7,908 bases of DNA. Origin: JAWOHX01 sp046484975. Its GTDB lineage: Bacteria; Bacillota; Clostridia; DUPQ01. The stretch spans positions 1 through 7,908 of the forward strand of contig JAWOHX010000158.1 in the NCBI GenBank assembly GCA_046484975.1, in the 5' to 3' direction. Under the pieces are notes generated by a model. It was not told the DNA's origin. It did not search any database and saw only the letters and a list, made by a program, of their open reading frames with translations. A program made the position numbers and the translations under genes. Shown piece by piece: positions 1 through 5,824 of this stretch. Positions within the stretch are counted from its first letter, which is position 1; each line of letters begins with the position of its first letter.

Positions 1-663
1 GTCATCGCCGGAACTGGAAGCAACGACACTTCCCATGCCGTACACCTGAGCCGTTATGCCCAGGAAGCTGGAGCGGATATGGTCCTGCTCGTCCCCCCGT
101 ACTACAACAAAACAACCCAGAGAGGCCTTCTGGCCCATTTTTCCATGATTGCCGGAAGCATCGACATACCAATCATGCTCTACAACATCCCCCAACGGAC
201 AGGCATGAACATTGATTCCTCCACCATGGCTGAACTGTCCCACATCCCGAACATCACTGCGGTGAAAGAATGCAACATGGAACAATTGGCCGATTGCATA
301 AGCCACTGCGCCAGTGATTTTTATGTGTATTCAGGAGATGATACCAATATCCTGACGGTATTGGCCTTTGGAGGAAAAGGGGTGGTTTCTGTTCTGGGAA
401 ACATCCTTCCCGGCCAGGTCCACCGTCTGGTCCGCCTTTTTCTTGACGGGGACACCAGGGAAAGCCGGAATATGTTTTACAGCCTGTATCCTCTCATGAA
501 AGCCCTTTTCCTGGAAACCAACCCCATCCCGGTGAAAAAGGCCATGCAACTGATGGGGATGAATGAGGGCATCCTGCGGATGCCCCTATTGGAAATGTCC
601 CCGGAAAACACAGAAAAACTCATGAATGTCATGGTCAGCGCCGGCCTGATACAGGAGGGATAG
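1..663 (+). CDS. dapA: 4-hydroxy-tetrahydrodipicolinate synthase, 5'-truncated by window edge
   Basis: This enzyme condenses pyruvate with aspartate semialdehyde, the first committed step toward diaminopimelate and lysine, in the cytoplasm. The frame is open from base 1 and begins VIAGTGSND, a conserved DapA segment, so about 70-75 N-terminal residues lie outside the window; the first in-frame ATG (79) is internal. The 220 visible residues contain PYYNKTTQ, then YNIPQRTG with the presumed catalytic Tyr (visible residue 61), then AVKEC with the Schiff-base Lys (visible residue 89, bases 265-267), the SGDD segment, and NPIPVKKAM near the C-terminus. Order and spacing match the DHDPS/NAL aldolase family, whose members are about 290-300 residues. 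The stop TAG at 661-663 lies 2 bases before dapB, indicating one operon. Related aldolases (N-acetylneuraminate lyase type) share the fold, but the dapB neighbour makes DapA much the best call. Confidence 0.95.
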   Translation, partial: VIAGTGSNDTSHAVHLSRYAQEAGADMVLLVPPYYNKTTQRGLLAHFSMIAGSIDIPIMLYNIPQRTGMNIDSSTMAELSHIPNITAVKECNMEQLADCISHCASDFYVYSGDDTNILTVLAFGGKGVVSVLGNILPGQVHRLVRLFLDGDTRESRNMFYSLYPLMKALFLETNPIPVKKAMQLMGMNEGILRMPLLEMSPENTEKLMNVMVSAGLIQEG

Positions 664-665
664 GA

Positions 666-1424
666 ATGCTTCGAATATTGCTGACCGGATGCAACGGGAA
701 AATGGGGCGCACCATTAGCTCCATGGTTTTTGAGACTCCGAATCTTGTCATCTCGGCAGGTGTGGACATCCAGGGGGAAGGGGCAGGAGGATATCCTGTG
801 TTCTGTAGCCTGGATGCCTGTACGGTCCCGGGGGATGTTGTTGTGGACTTTTCCCATCCTTCCGCTTTTCAGGACACCTTGTCCTTCTGCATGAAACATG
901 GCCTTCCATTGGTCATGGCCACCACTGGGTTGTCGGATGCGCAGAAAGTTCGCCTGGAGGAATCCTCTCGTGTCATCCCCGTGTTTTACAGCGCCAACAT
1001 GTCCATGGGTGTGAATCTACTCATCAGGCTGGCCAAAACCGCTGCCAGGTTTTTCGGGGAGGAGTTTGATGTAGAAATCATCGAAAAACACCATAATCAG
1101 AAAATTGATGCTCCCAGCGGAACGGCTGTCGTACTTGCAGAGGAAATCAACAAGGTGCTTCCTCAGAAAAAGGAATATGTGTATGACAGGCATTCCCGTC
1201 GCGAAAGAAGGAGCAAGGATGAAATCGGCATCCATACCATCCGGGGAGGGACCATCACCGGGGAGCATACGGTGATTTTCGCAGGCAGGAACGAAGTCGT
1301 GGAACTGACACACCAGGCAGCCAGCAGAGAGGTCTTCGCCGCTGGAGCCATCAGGGCCGCACAGTTCATCCAAGGGAAACCAAAAGGGATGTACTCCATG
1401 GAAGATATGTTTGACACACCATGA
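666..1424 (+). CDS. dapB: 4-hydroxy-tetrahydrodipicolinate reductase
   Basis: DapB reduces the DapA product to tetrahydrodipicolinate with NAD(P)H, the second step of the diaminopimelate/lysine branch. The 252-residue length is normal. The N-terminal Rossmann fold shows GCNGKMGR (residues 8-15), and ATTGL follows at 85-89. The C-terminal catalytic domain carries EKHHNQKIDAPSGTA (140-154), with the paired His, the Lys of the active site and the DAPSGT substrate loop, followed by RGGTITGEHTV (193-203). All hallmark residues are present. The ATG at 666 is supported by an AGGAGG Shine-Dalgarno at 653-658 inside the dapA 3' end, 7 bases upstream; the 2-base gap to dapA suggests translational coupling. 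The TGA stop (1422-1424) runs into the terminator hairpin at 1424-1449. Confidence 0.97.
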   Translation: MLRILLTGCNGKMGRTISSMVFETPNLVISAGVDIQGEGAGGYPVFCSLDACTVPGDVVVDFSHPSAFQDTLSFCMKHGLPLVMATTGLSDAQKVRLEESSRVIPVFYSANMSMGVNLLIRLAKTAARFFGEEFDVEIIEKHHNQKIDAPSGTAVVLAEEINKVLPQKKEYVYDRHSRRERRSKDEIGIHTIRGGTITGEHTVIFAGRNEVVELTHQAASREVFAAGAIRAAQFIQGKPKGMYSMEDMFDTP

Positions 1425-1449
1425 AAAAAGCCCCCGGGGGGGCTTTTTT
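1424..1449. terminator. Bidirectional Rho-independent terminator between dapB and the YesL-like gene
   Basis: A perfect inverted repeat: AAAAAAGCCCC (1424-1434) pairs with GGGGCTTTTTT (1439-1449) around the 4-base loop CGGG. The A-tract on one arm becomes a U-tract on the other strand, so it can terminate transcription from either side. It touches the last base of the dapB stop codon and overlaps the stop codon of the converging gene (1448-1450). Confidence 0.93.
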
Positions 1450-2266
1450 ACTTTGTCAGCATTGGGGCAATATGCTTGTGGATGGCCGGCCAGGAGAAGT
1501 AGTTGATGATGGTCCCGCAAAGGCCAAAGGATAAGAAGAGATAGAAAACCACCCCGAAAAGGAAATGAACATAGAAGGGCAGCACTGTGATCAAACCGCA
1601 TGCCACAAGGATCAGCAGATTCGGGACAAATCGAAGGACGGCGAAAACAAATGCATACCGATAAGCTTTTAGGATGGACAGCTTTTTGTGGATGAGCAAC
1701 TGGTAGACATACAGATGCGCCATGTAAAACAAAAGCAGGACCAAAAATATGATGACCAGCACGAATAGTTTCAGTCCTCCCGTCAGCAAGGGAATGAATT
1801 CCTCCGCAACATTGACATAGAAGTTGATGGCCAAGCCGGCAATCATGAGGAATATGGTGCTGATGAGGCTGATGCCCAGGGCTTTGAAAAAATATTTCTT
1901 GAATGTCTCCCAAAAGTCGCTCCAGAAAAAAAATGGTTTCCTTGTGACCATTGCCTCAAGCAAGCGGGTGATGCCTGCGGCGGCAGGGCCCAGGACCACG
2001 ACAGGCACGGTCATCAGGATGGATCCAAAAGCGAACCTGACGATGATTTCCATGAGAAGCATGTCTTCCGGGGTATAAATCAGGCTTTCAATACGTCCTA
2101 CTTCGGGCAGGAACCACCGTGTGACATAAATCATCACAAAGACGAACGGGATGTAAAAAGCCACAGTCAAAACATTTATTTTTGATATGTCCCATATTTT
2201 TTTGATGATCAGGTCTACCAGACCCATGAACCTGCTGGTTTCCGTCCTCTCCTTCTCTCTCGCCAT
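1448..2266 (-). CDS. YesL-like (DUF624) integral membrane protein
   Basis: A polytopic membrane protein of unknown function, 272 residues with about six hydrophobic segments (roughly 32-49, 78-94, 128-150, 165-188, 207-230, 236-256). Features resembling the YesL/DUF624 family are LGPAAAGITRLLE (92-104), just after a hydrophobic stretch, and the aromatic FFFWSDFWETFKKYF (112-126). Family members are commonly near 200-220 residues, so this one is longer, mainly in the N-terminal and central loops. I chose the ATG at 2264-2266 (MAREKE) because a GGAGG (+ strand CCTCC, 2273-2277) lies 6 bases upstream; an in-frame ATG six codons earlier would place that ribosome site inside the gene. YesL genes are often found near sugar-uptake genes, but none is seen here. 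It is transcribed alone, divergent from the tRNA gene and convergent with dapB. The family assignment rests on motif resemblance only. Confidence 0.75.
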   Translation of the reverse strand: MAREKERTETSRFMGLVDLIIKKIWDISKINVLTVAFYIPFVFVMIYVTRWFLPEVGRIESLIYTPEDMLLMEIIVRFAFGSILMTVPVVVLGPAAAGITRLLEAMVTRKPFFFWSDFWETFKKYFFKALGISLISTIFLMIAGLAINFYVNVAEEFIPLLTGGLKLFVLVIIFLVLLLFYMAHLYVYQLLIHKKLSILKAYRYAFVFAVLRFVPNLLILVACGLITVLPFYVHFLFGVVFYLFLSFGLCGTIINYFSWPAIHKHIAPMLTK

Positions 2267-2280
2267 GATGATCCTCCAAA

Positions 2281-2292
2281 ACAATATATTGT
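2281..2292. repeat. 12-bp perfect palindrome, possible operator
   Basis: ACAATATATTGT is identical to its own reverse complement. It lies between the Shine-Dalgarno of the YesL-like gene and its candidate -10 element, about where that transcript would start, a common place for a repressor site. It is AT-rich and short, so chance is possible. Confidence 0.4.
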
Positions 2293-2293
2293 G

Positions 2294-2322
2294 ATTTTAT
2301 CATACAAAGTTTCTTGACACAA
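2294..2322 (-). promoter_or_regulatory. Candidate promoter of the YesL-like gene
   Basis: On the - strand TTGTGT (2317-2322) and TAAAAT (2294-2299) are separated by 17 bases. It lies about 30 bases upstream of the YesL-like start, and its -35 overlaps the -35 of the divergent tRNA promoter. The hexamers are imperfect, and TATGAT a few bases away is an alternative -10, so the exact elements are uncertain. Confidence 0.4.
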
Positions 2323-2342
2323 AAAAACATGCTCTGTATAAT
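2314..2342 (+). promoter_or_regulatory. Consensus sigma-A/sigma-70 promoter of tRNA-Leu
   Basis: TTGACA (2314-2319) and TATAAT (2337-2342) are both perfect matches to consensus, with the optimal 17-base spacer. The start of transcription would fall near 2349-2350, about 18 bases before the mature tRNA 5' end, leaving a short leader for RNase P to remove. Confidence 0.92.
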
Positions 2343-2367
2343 AATGATTGCGCCTCATTGACCCGAT

Positions 2368-2450
2368 GCGGTCGTGGTGGAACTGGCAGACACGTACGTT
2401 TGAGGGGCGTATGCGAGAGCATATGGGTTCGAGTCCCATCGACCGCACCA
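2368..2450 (+). tRNA. tRNA-Leu (anticodon GAG)
   Basis: The gene folds as a class II tRNA with a long variable arm. The acceptor stem GCGGTCG (2368-2374) pairs with CGACCGC (2440-2446). The anticodon stem TACGT/GCGTA (2395-2399, 2407-2411) encloses the loop TTGAGGG with GAG at 2402-2404, reading the Leu codons CUC and CUU. The variable arm is a small hairpin (TGC-GAGA-GCA), and the T arm ATGGG/CCCAT holds the canonical TTCGAGT loop. The GGTGGAACTGGCAGAC D-arm pattern is typical of tRNA-Leu. CCA is encoded (2448-2450) after discriminator A. It is a solitary tRNA gene with its own promoter and terminator. Confidence 0.97.
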
Positions 2451-2451
2451 G

Positions 2452-2480
2452 AAAAAGACATCGCAAGGTGTCTTTTTTTT
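2452..2480. terminator. Rho-independent terminator after tRNA-Leu, probably bidirectional
   Basis: AAAAAGACATC (2452-2462) pairs with GGTGTCTTTTT (2467-2477, one G-T pair) around a GCAA tetraloop, followed by an uninterrupted run of eight T (2473-2480). It begins two bases after the tRNA CCA. The five-A arm gives a shorter U-tract on the - strand, where it would also end the hisI-hisE transcript, whose last stop codon is at 2491-2493. Confidence 0.9.
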
Positions 2481-2490
2481 GCCTGTAAGC

Positions 2491-2775
2491 TTATCTTCTC
2501 TTCTCAAGTTCTTTGAAAATGTCATCCAGGGTGATGTTCTTTTCCACTAGCAACACCATCAGGTGATAAGCCAGGTCCGCAACCTCATAAACCATCTCCT
2601 CTTTGGAATCGTTTTTTGCGGCGATGATGGTTTCAGCGGTCTCTTCCCCAATTTTTTTAAGGATTTTATCGGTTCCCTTTTCAAACAGGTAGCAGGTATA
2701 GGAACCTTCCTTGGGATTCTTTTTTCGGTCTGATATCACCTGGTACAGTTCATCCAGTATGTTTGGTTCATTCAT
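2491..2775 (-). CDS. hisE: Phosphoribosyl-ATP pyrophosphatase
   Basis: HisE hydrolyses phosphoribosyl-ATP to phosphoribosyl-AMP and pyrophosphate, the second step of histidine synthesis. The 94 residues are the usual size for a stand-alone HisE. Conserved segments are KEGSYT (22-27), LFEKGTDKILKKIGEE (30-45), the metal-binding acids E44, E45, E48 in EETAE, and E64/D67 in YEVADLAYHLMVLL (63-76), the MazG-like all-alpha pyrophosphatase pattern. It overlaps hisI by 8 bases (2768-2775), and an AGGTGAG-type ribosome site lies about 7 bases before the ATG, inside hisI. In many bacteria HisI and HisE are one fused protein; here they are separate. Confidence 0.96.
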   Translation of the reverse strand: MNEPNILDELYQVISDRKKNPKEGSYTCYLFEKGTDKILKKIGEETAETIIAAKNDSKEEMVYEVADLAYHLMVLLVEKNITLDDIFKELEKRR

Positions 2776-3109
2776 CTTTCATCTCACCTTTCCTGCTGAT
2801 TCCCCTGTAAAAACAGGAGTGTTCTCCGGTGTGGCATGCATTGCCTTGCTGCTCTACGAGGTATAGGATGGCATCCAAGTCACAATCAACCCGCACTTCA
2901 ACAAGGTGCTGGACATTCCCGGAGGTCTCACCCTTGTGCCATTCCACATCCCTGCTTCTGCTGTAGTAATGGGTCTCTCCGGTTTCCAGGGTTTTTTGGA
3001 CCTGTTCCTTTTTTGCATAGGCCAGCATCAGGACTTCCCCGGTTGTGTGGTCCTGGGTGATGACGGGTATAAGGCCGTCCTTGTCATATTTTAAATCATC
3101 CCATATCAT
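2768..3109 (-). CDS. hisI: Phosphoribosyl-AMP cyclohydrolase
   Basis: HisI opens the adenine ring of phosphoribosyl-AMP, the third step of histidine synthesis, using zinc and magnesium. The 113 residues match a monofunctional HisI. Visible are LMLAY (27-31), SRSRDVEWHKGETSGNVQ (50-67), the metal-binding acids D75, D77, D79 in DCDLDA, and the three probable zinc cysteines C76, C92 and C99, with the signature GNACHTGEHSCFYR (89-102). A GGAGG (+ strand CCTCC, 3118-3122) lies 8 bases before the ATG, inside the upstream gene. The start overlaps that gene's stop by 4 bases (ATGA), and the end overlaps hisE by 8 bases, so all three are probably translationally coupled. No other his gene is in the window. 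Confidence 0.97.
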   Translation of the reverse strand: MIWDDLKYDKDGLIPVITQDHTTGEVLMLAYAKKEQVQKTLETGETHYYSRSRDVEWHKGETSGNVQHLVEVRVDCDLDAILYLVEQQGNACHTGEHSCFYRGISRKGEMKDE

Positions 3110-3849
3110 GTCTGTGTCCTCCTCAGGGTGTCCAGATGCCTGAAACCTTTTTCAACTGCAAATTCGAAGCTCGTTTCAAAATGTTCCTGTTCGATGACAA
3201 GCCATTCCGTATGCCTCATCAGAGGAATCAAGGATTCGAAATCAATGCTCCCCTCCCCGATGATGGTACTGGTCCGGTTGTGTCCCATGTCCTTGATGTG
3301 GACAGGTTCAATCCTTTCAGCATACCTTTCCACATATTCCCTCACATCCACTCCCGCATATGCCACCCAAAAAAGGTCCATCTCCAAAAGGATATCCGGA
3401 TGCAGGCAGGATGCAAAAAAATCATAGTCATATTCCTGTCCGGATCCAAAAAACTCAAAGTCATGGTTGTGATATCCCAACCTGATACCTGATTTATGTA
3501 ATTTTTCATGAAGTACGTTCATGGTTTCTGCTGTTTTTCTCCATCCATCCCGGTCTTTTCTGAACTCTTCTGGCAGGTATGGCACAATGATGGCGGGATT
3601 TTCAATTTCAAGGTTGTACTCCAGGGTCCGGTTAAAATCACTGGTCAGTTCTTCCATGGAAATGTGGCTTCCGCAGGGAAGGATGCCGAGATCATCCATA
3701 TGCTTTTTCAATGTGTCGGGCGGTGTGTTGTAAAAACCAGCGAATTCCACCCCTTCATATCCAATGTCCGAAACCATCCGGATGGTTCCCAGAAAATCCC
3801 TTTCCGCGAGTTCTTTGATTGAATATAGCTGTAACCCGATTTTTTTCAT
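3106..3849 (-). CDS. Sugar phosphate isomerase/epimerase-like TIM-barrel protein
   Basis: The 247-residue protein resembles the xylose isomerase-like/AP endonuclease 2 superfamily, a cytoplasmic metal-dependent TIM barrel; the substrate cannot be told. It starts MKKIGLQLYSIKE, a typical first strand, then IGYEGVEFAGFY (29-40) with Glu35. Likely metal or active-site residues occur at strand ends: H62 in CGSHIS, H127/H129 in GYHNHDFEF (125-133), E156/D158 in LLEMDLFW, H184/K186/D187 in PVHIKDMGH, the GEG loop at 198-200, and E220 in LVIEQEH. An AGGTGG ribosome site (+ strand 3854-3859) lies 4 bases before the ATG. The stop shares 4 bases with the hisI start. Operon position suggests a link to histidine synthesis, or simply shared expression; that is inference. 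A 2-keto-myo-inositol dehydratase (IolE)-like or dehydrogenase-partner role is also possible. Confidence 0.85.
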   Translation of the reverse strand: MKKIGLQLYSIKELAERDFLGTIRMVSDIGYEGVEFAGFYNTPPDTLKKHMDDLGILPCGSHISMEELTSDFNRTLEYNLEIENPAIIVPYLPEEFRKDRDGWRKTAETMNVLHEKLHKSGIRLGYHNHDFEFFGSGQEYDYDFFASCLHPDILLEMDLFWVAYAGVDVREYVERYAERIEPVHIKDMGHNRTSTIIGEGSIDFESLIPLMRHTEWLVIEQEHFETSFEFAVEKGFRHLDTLRRTQT

Positions 3850-3876
3850 GTTGCCACCTGCTTGATTTTTTTATAC

Positions 3877-3885
3877 ATTATACCA
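3877..3885 (-). promoter_or_regulatory. Extended -10 promoter candidate for the isomerase-hisI-hisE operon
   Basis: The - strand reads TGG-TATAAT: a perfect -10 hexamer (3877-3882) with an upstream TG one base away, which can work without a good -35. No convincing -35 is seen; that position falls in the 3' end of the methyltransferase gene. It lies about 28 bases upstream of the isomerase ATG. Confidence 0.6.
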
Positions 3886-3896
3886 TACACGGCCAT

Positions 3897-4688
3897 TCAT
3901 TTCCCACGGGTTTTCACCAGGTGGACCTGATGCATCACGATGCCTGCGGCAGTGGCTGCGTTCAGGGACCCGCCCTTTCCGGCCATGGGGATGGTGACCA
4001 GCCTGTGGCACAGCGCCCTGGTATCCATGGACATTCCGTTTGCCTCGTTCCCAATGACCAAAACGGTTTTTTCACCGGCAAAGTCCATGGCATTCATCGG
4101 CATCCCATCAATGACCGTACCCGTGATGATGAAACCTTTTTCACTAAGGTCCTTCATGATGGAAATACCGCTGCGGATATACGGAACCCGAAACACCGAA
4201 CCCATTGTGGCCCTGATGGTTTTCGGATTGTAAATGTCCGCACAGCCTTCCAGTGCGAACACTCCCTGGAAGCCAAATGCTTCGCAGGTTCTCACGATGG
4301 TACCGACATTGCCGGGATCGGACAGTCCATCCAAAAGGATGAACGGTCCTTCCTTGTCCATCAAAGTTGACTGGTCCCAATCATTGGGTTCCACCTCCAC
4401 AAGAATCCCCTGTGGAGTGACTGTTCCGGAAATGCTGCCGAACAGGGTATCGTTCATGAGATTGAGGGAATACCCCTTTCCTTCCATTGATTCCACATAT
4501 GCACCATTCCCCGCCAAAAAGTCATCGGAAATGTATATTTCCCTGATGCGGAATCCTGATTCCATGGCCTGGTCAGCCATGGTCCGCCCTTCAATAAAAA
4601 AAAGGTTCTCCGCATCACGAACCTTTTTTCTGTCAAGCCCTTTGAGGCGTTTTATTTTCCTGTTGTCCGGGGATGCGATCCTAAGCAT
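3897..4688 (-). CDS. TrmH/SpoU-family RNA 2'-O-ribose methyltransferase
   Basis: A probable S-adenosylmethionine-dependent 2'-O-methyltransferase acting on rRNA or tRNA; the target nucleotide cannot be read from the sequence. The 263 residues have two parts. The N-terminal substrate-binding part has the family opening SPDNRKIKRLKGL (6-18) and LFFIEGRTM (29-37). The C-terminal SPOUT knotted domain has motif 1 LLDGLSDPGNVGTIVRT (118-134, with N127 and R133), motif 2 VIGNEANGMS (211-220) and motif 3 IPMAGKGGSLNAATAAG (233-249). I chose the ATG at 4686-4688 because the protein then begins where family members do; longer frames enter rplT. It overlaps rplT by 8 bases, and its ribosome site is weak (AAGGAG 13 bases or AAGG 9 bases upstream), so coupling to rplT is likely. 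A methyltransferase after rplT is common in Firmicutes. No clear terminator follows, so some read-through into the isomerase gene is possible. Confidence 0.93.
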   Translation of the reverse strand: MLRIASPDNRKIKRLKGLDRKKVRDAENLFFIEGRTMADQAMESGFRIREIYISDDFLAGNGAYVESMEGKGYSLNLMNDTLFGSISGTVTPQGILVEVEPNDWDQSTLMDKEGPFILLDGLSDPGNVGTIVRTCEAFGFQGVFALEGCADIYNPKTIRATMGSVFRVPYIRSGISIMKDLSEKGFIITGTVIDGMPMNAMDFAGEKTVLVIGNEANGMSMDTRALCHRLVTIPMAGKGGSLNAATAAGIVMHQVHLVKTRGK

Positions 4689-5046
4689 TTTCCGAAACCT
4701 TCTCCTTAACCTGTTTGGCCAGATGGGAAAAACCCTGGGGATCATTGATGGCCATATCAGCAAGGACCTTACGGTTCAGTTCAATGCCGGACATACGAAG
4801 GCCGTTCATGAACTTGCTGTAGGAAATTCCGTTGAGCCTTGCTGCTGCATTGATCCTTGCGATCCACAACTTTCTGAAGTTCCTTTTGTTCGCTTTCCTG
4901 TCCCTGTAAGCATAAGACAAGGACTTCATGACAGCCTGCTTGGCCACCTTGAAGTTGATGCTTTTGGTCCCAAAATAGCCTTTTGCCAGTTTGATTGTTT
5001 TTCTATGTCTTGCGCGTGTCACTGCACCGCCTTTAACTCTTGCCAT
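4681..5046 (-). CDS. rplT: 50S ribosomal protein L20
   Basis: L20 binds 23S rRNA early in assembly of the large subunit and in Firmicutes also represses its own operon by binding the infC leader. The 121-residue protein matches family length and sequence: MARVKGGAVTRARHRK at the N-terminus, LAKGYFG (20-26), the basic central segment AYRDRKANKRNFRKLW (46-61), IARINAAAR, and GIELNRKVLADMA (87-99). It follows rpmI after a 21-bp gap that carries AAGGAGG 9 bases before the ATG, the best ribosome site in the operon. The TAG stop lies inside the start region of the methyltransferase gene. Confidence 0.99.
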   Translation of the reverse strand: MARVKGGAVTRARHRKTIKLAKGYFGTKSINFKVAKQAVMKSLSYAYRDRKANKRNFRKLWIARINAAARLNGISYSKFMNGLRMSGIELNRKVLADMAINDPQGFSHLAKQVKEKVSENA

Positions 5047-5067
5047 GTGAACAACCTCCTTTATATT

Positions 5068-5265
5068 TTATTTGTATGGTATGAGCTGTTTGATTGTTGC
5101 TTCATTGGCCTTGGAAGCGATGACGCTCAGCCTGTGGTGTTTCTTGACCTTTTTCTTCTTGGATATCAGCCTATGGCTTCTAAAGGCATGCCCCATCTTA
5201 ATTTTTCCTGTGGCTGTCTTCTTGAATCTTTTTTTTGAAGCACTGTGCGTTTTGATTTTAGACAT
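5068..5265 (-). CDS. rpmI: 50S ribosomal protein L35
   Basis: A 65-residue, strongly basic large-subunit protein. It reads MSKIKTHSASKKRFKKTATG then KIKMGHAFRSHRLISKKKK, the standard L35 pattern of a THS(A/G)xKKRF opening and a central SHxL followed by a lysine run. The ATG at 5263-5265 is set by GGAGGAG about 6 bases upstream and by the family N-terminus; in-frame extensions upstream run into infC. It overlaps the infC stop by 8 bases (5258-5265) and precedes rplT, the canonical order. Confidence 0.98.
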   Translation of the reverse strand: MSKIKTHSASKKRFKKTATGKIKMGHAFRSHRLISKKKKVKKHHRLSVIASKANEATIKQLIPYK

Positions 5266-5824
5266 TGATTCTCTCCTCCATCCTTTTTTTCTTATTCTGC
5301 AACGGGGCCAGCATGAGCAACATGTTTCTTCCTTCAAGCCTGGGATTGTCCTCGCTCTCCCCATGCTCCGAGCATTCCTCTGCAAACCGCCGGATTATTT
5401 TCTCGCTCATTCTCACGTAATGCATTTCCCGGCCTTTGAATCTCAAGCTGACCTTGACCTTGTCTCCCTCCTGAAGAAAGCGAATGGCGTTTTTCACCTT
5501 CGTATTGAAATCATGGTTCTCAATGTTCGGTTTCAGCCATATTTCCTTGATCTCCACCGTCTTTTGGGTCTTTTTGGCTTCCTTTTGTTTTTTTGTCAAC
5601 TCAAACAAGTATTTGCCATAGTCCATGGTTTTGCATACTGGCGGCTCGGCATGGGGACTGACCTCAACAAGATCCAGTCCCTCTTGCTTTGCGATTGCCA
5701 ATGCCTTTTCTGTGGGAATGACTCCCTGTGGTTTTCCGTCATGTCCAATCAGCCTGACTTCACGGCATCCTATTTCCTCATTGACGCGGAACGGATGACC
5801 CTTCCCATTGTTTTTAATTATAAT
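5258..5824 (-). CDS. infC: Translation initiation factor IF-3, probable AUU start
   Basis: IF3 binds the 30S subunit, keeps the subunits apart and checks the start codon. The protein shows the N-terminal domain FRVNEEIGCREVRLI, GLDLVEVSPHAEPPVCKTMDYGKY in its middle, a lysine-rich linker, and the C-terminal domain KEIWLKPNIENHDFNTKVKN followed by KVKVSLRFKGREM. The only ATGs upstream in frame (5878 and 5857) would add hydrophobic residues unlike IF3, have no good ribosome site, and would lie in the leader terminator. A GGGGG followed by TG (+ strand 5831-5835) sits 6 bases before the ATT at 5822-5824, giving (M)IIKNNGKGHPFRVNEE and 188 residues. AUU is the known infC start in Escherichia coli and permits autoregulation by IF3. 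The neighbouring ATA (5825-5827) or the later ATT (5816-5818) are less likely. It overlaps rpmI by 8 bases. Confidence 0.95.
   Translation of the reverse strand: MIIKNNGKGHPFRVNEEIGCREVRLIGHDGKPQGVIPTEKALAIAKQEGLDLVEVSPHAEPPVCKTMDYGKYLFELTKKQKEAKKTQKTVEIKEIWLKPNIENHDFNTKVKNAIRFLQEGDKVKVSLRFKGREMHYVRMSEKIIRRFAEECSEHGESEDNPRLEGRNMLLMLAPLQNKKKRMEERINV

Noticed and set aside
1017..1913. 298-codon open frame on the - strand
   Set aside because: Antisense to dapB and out of frame within the YesL-like gene; it also reads through the terminator at 1424-1449.
2267..2284. ATG at 2284 as start of the YesL-like gene
   Set aside because: The GGAGG ribosome site would lie inside the coding sequence; the ATG at 2266 has that site at ideal spacing.
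2368..2450. tRNA-Leu as an integration site for a mobile element
   Set aside because: No integrase, no direct repeat of the tRNA 3' end and no change of composition were seen nearby; the tRNA is flanked by its own promoter and terminator.
2215..2466. 83-codon - strand frame reading RSMGLEPICSRIRP across the tRNA
   Set aside because: This is the antisense translation of a tRNA gene, a well-known source of false proteins; the tRNA itself is unambiguous.
3850..3896. Terminator after the methyltransferase gene
   Set aside because: The gap has AT-rich repeats but no GC-rich stem followed by a T-tract on the - strand; an extended -10 promoter explains it better.
4234..5238. 334-codon open frame on the + strand
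   Set aside because: It lies antisense to rplT, rpmI and the methyltransferase, all clear genes. Its translation is Cys/Phe-rich, has no recognisable domain and simply mirrors the codon use of the opposite strand.
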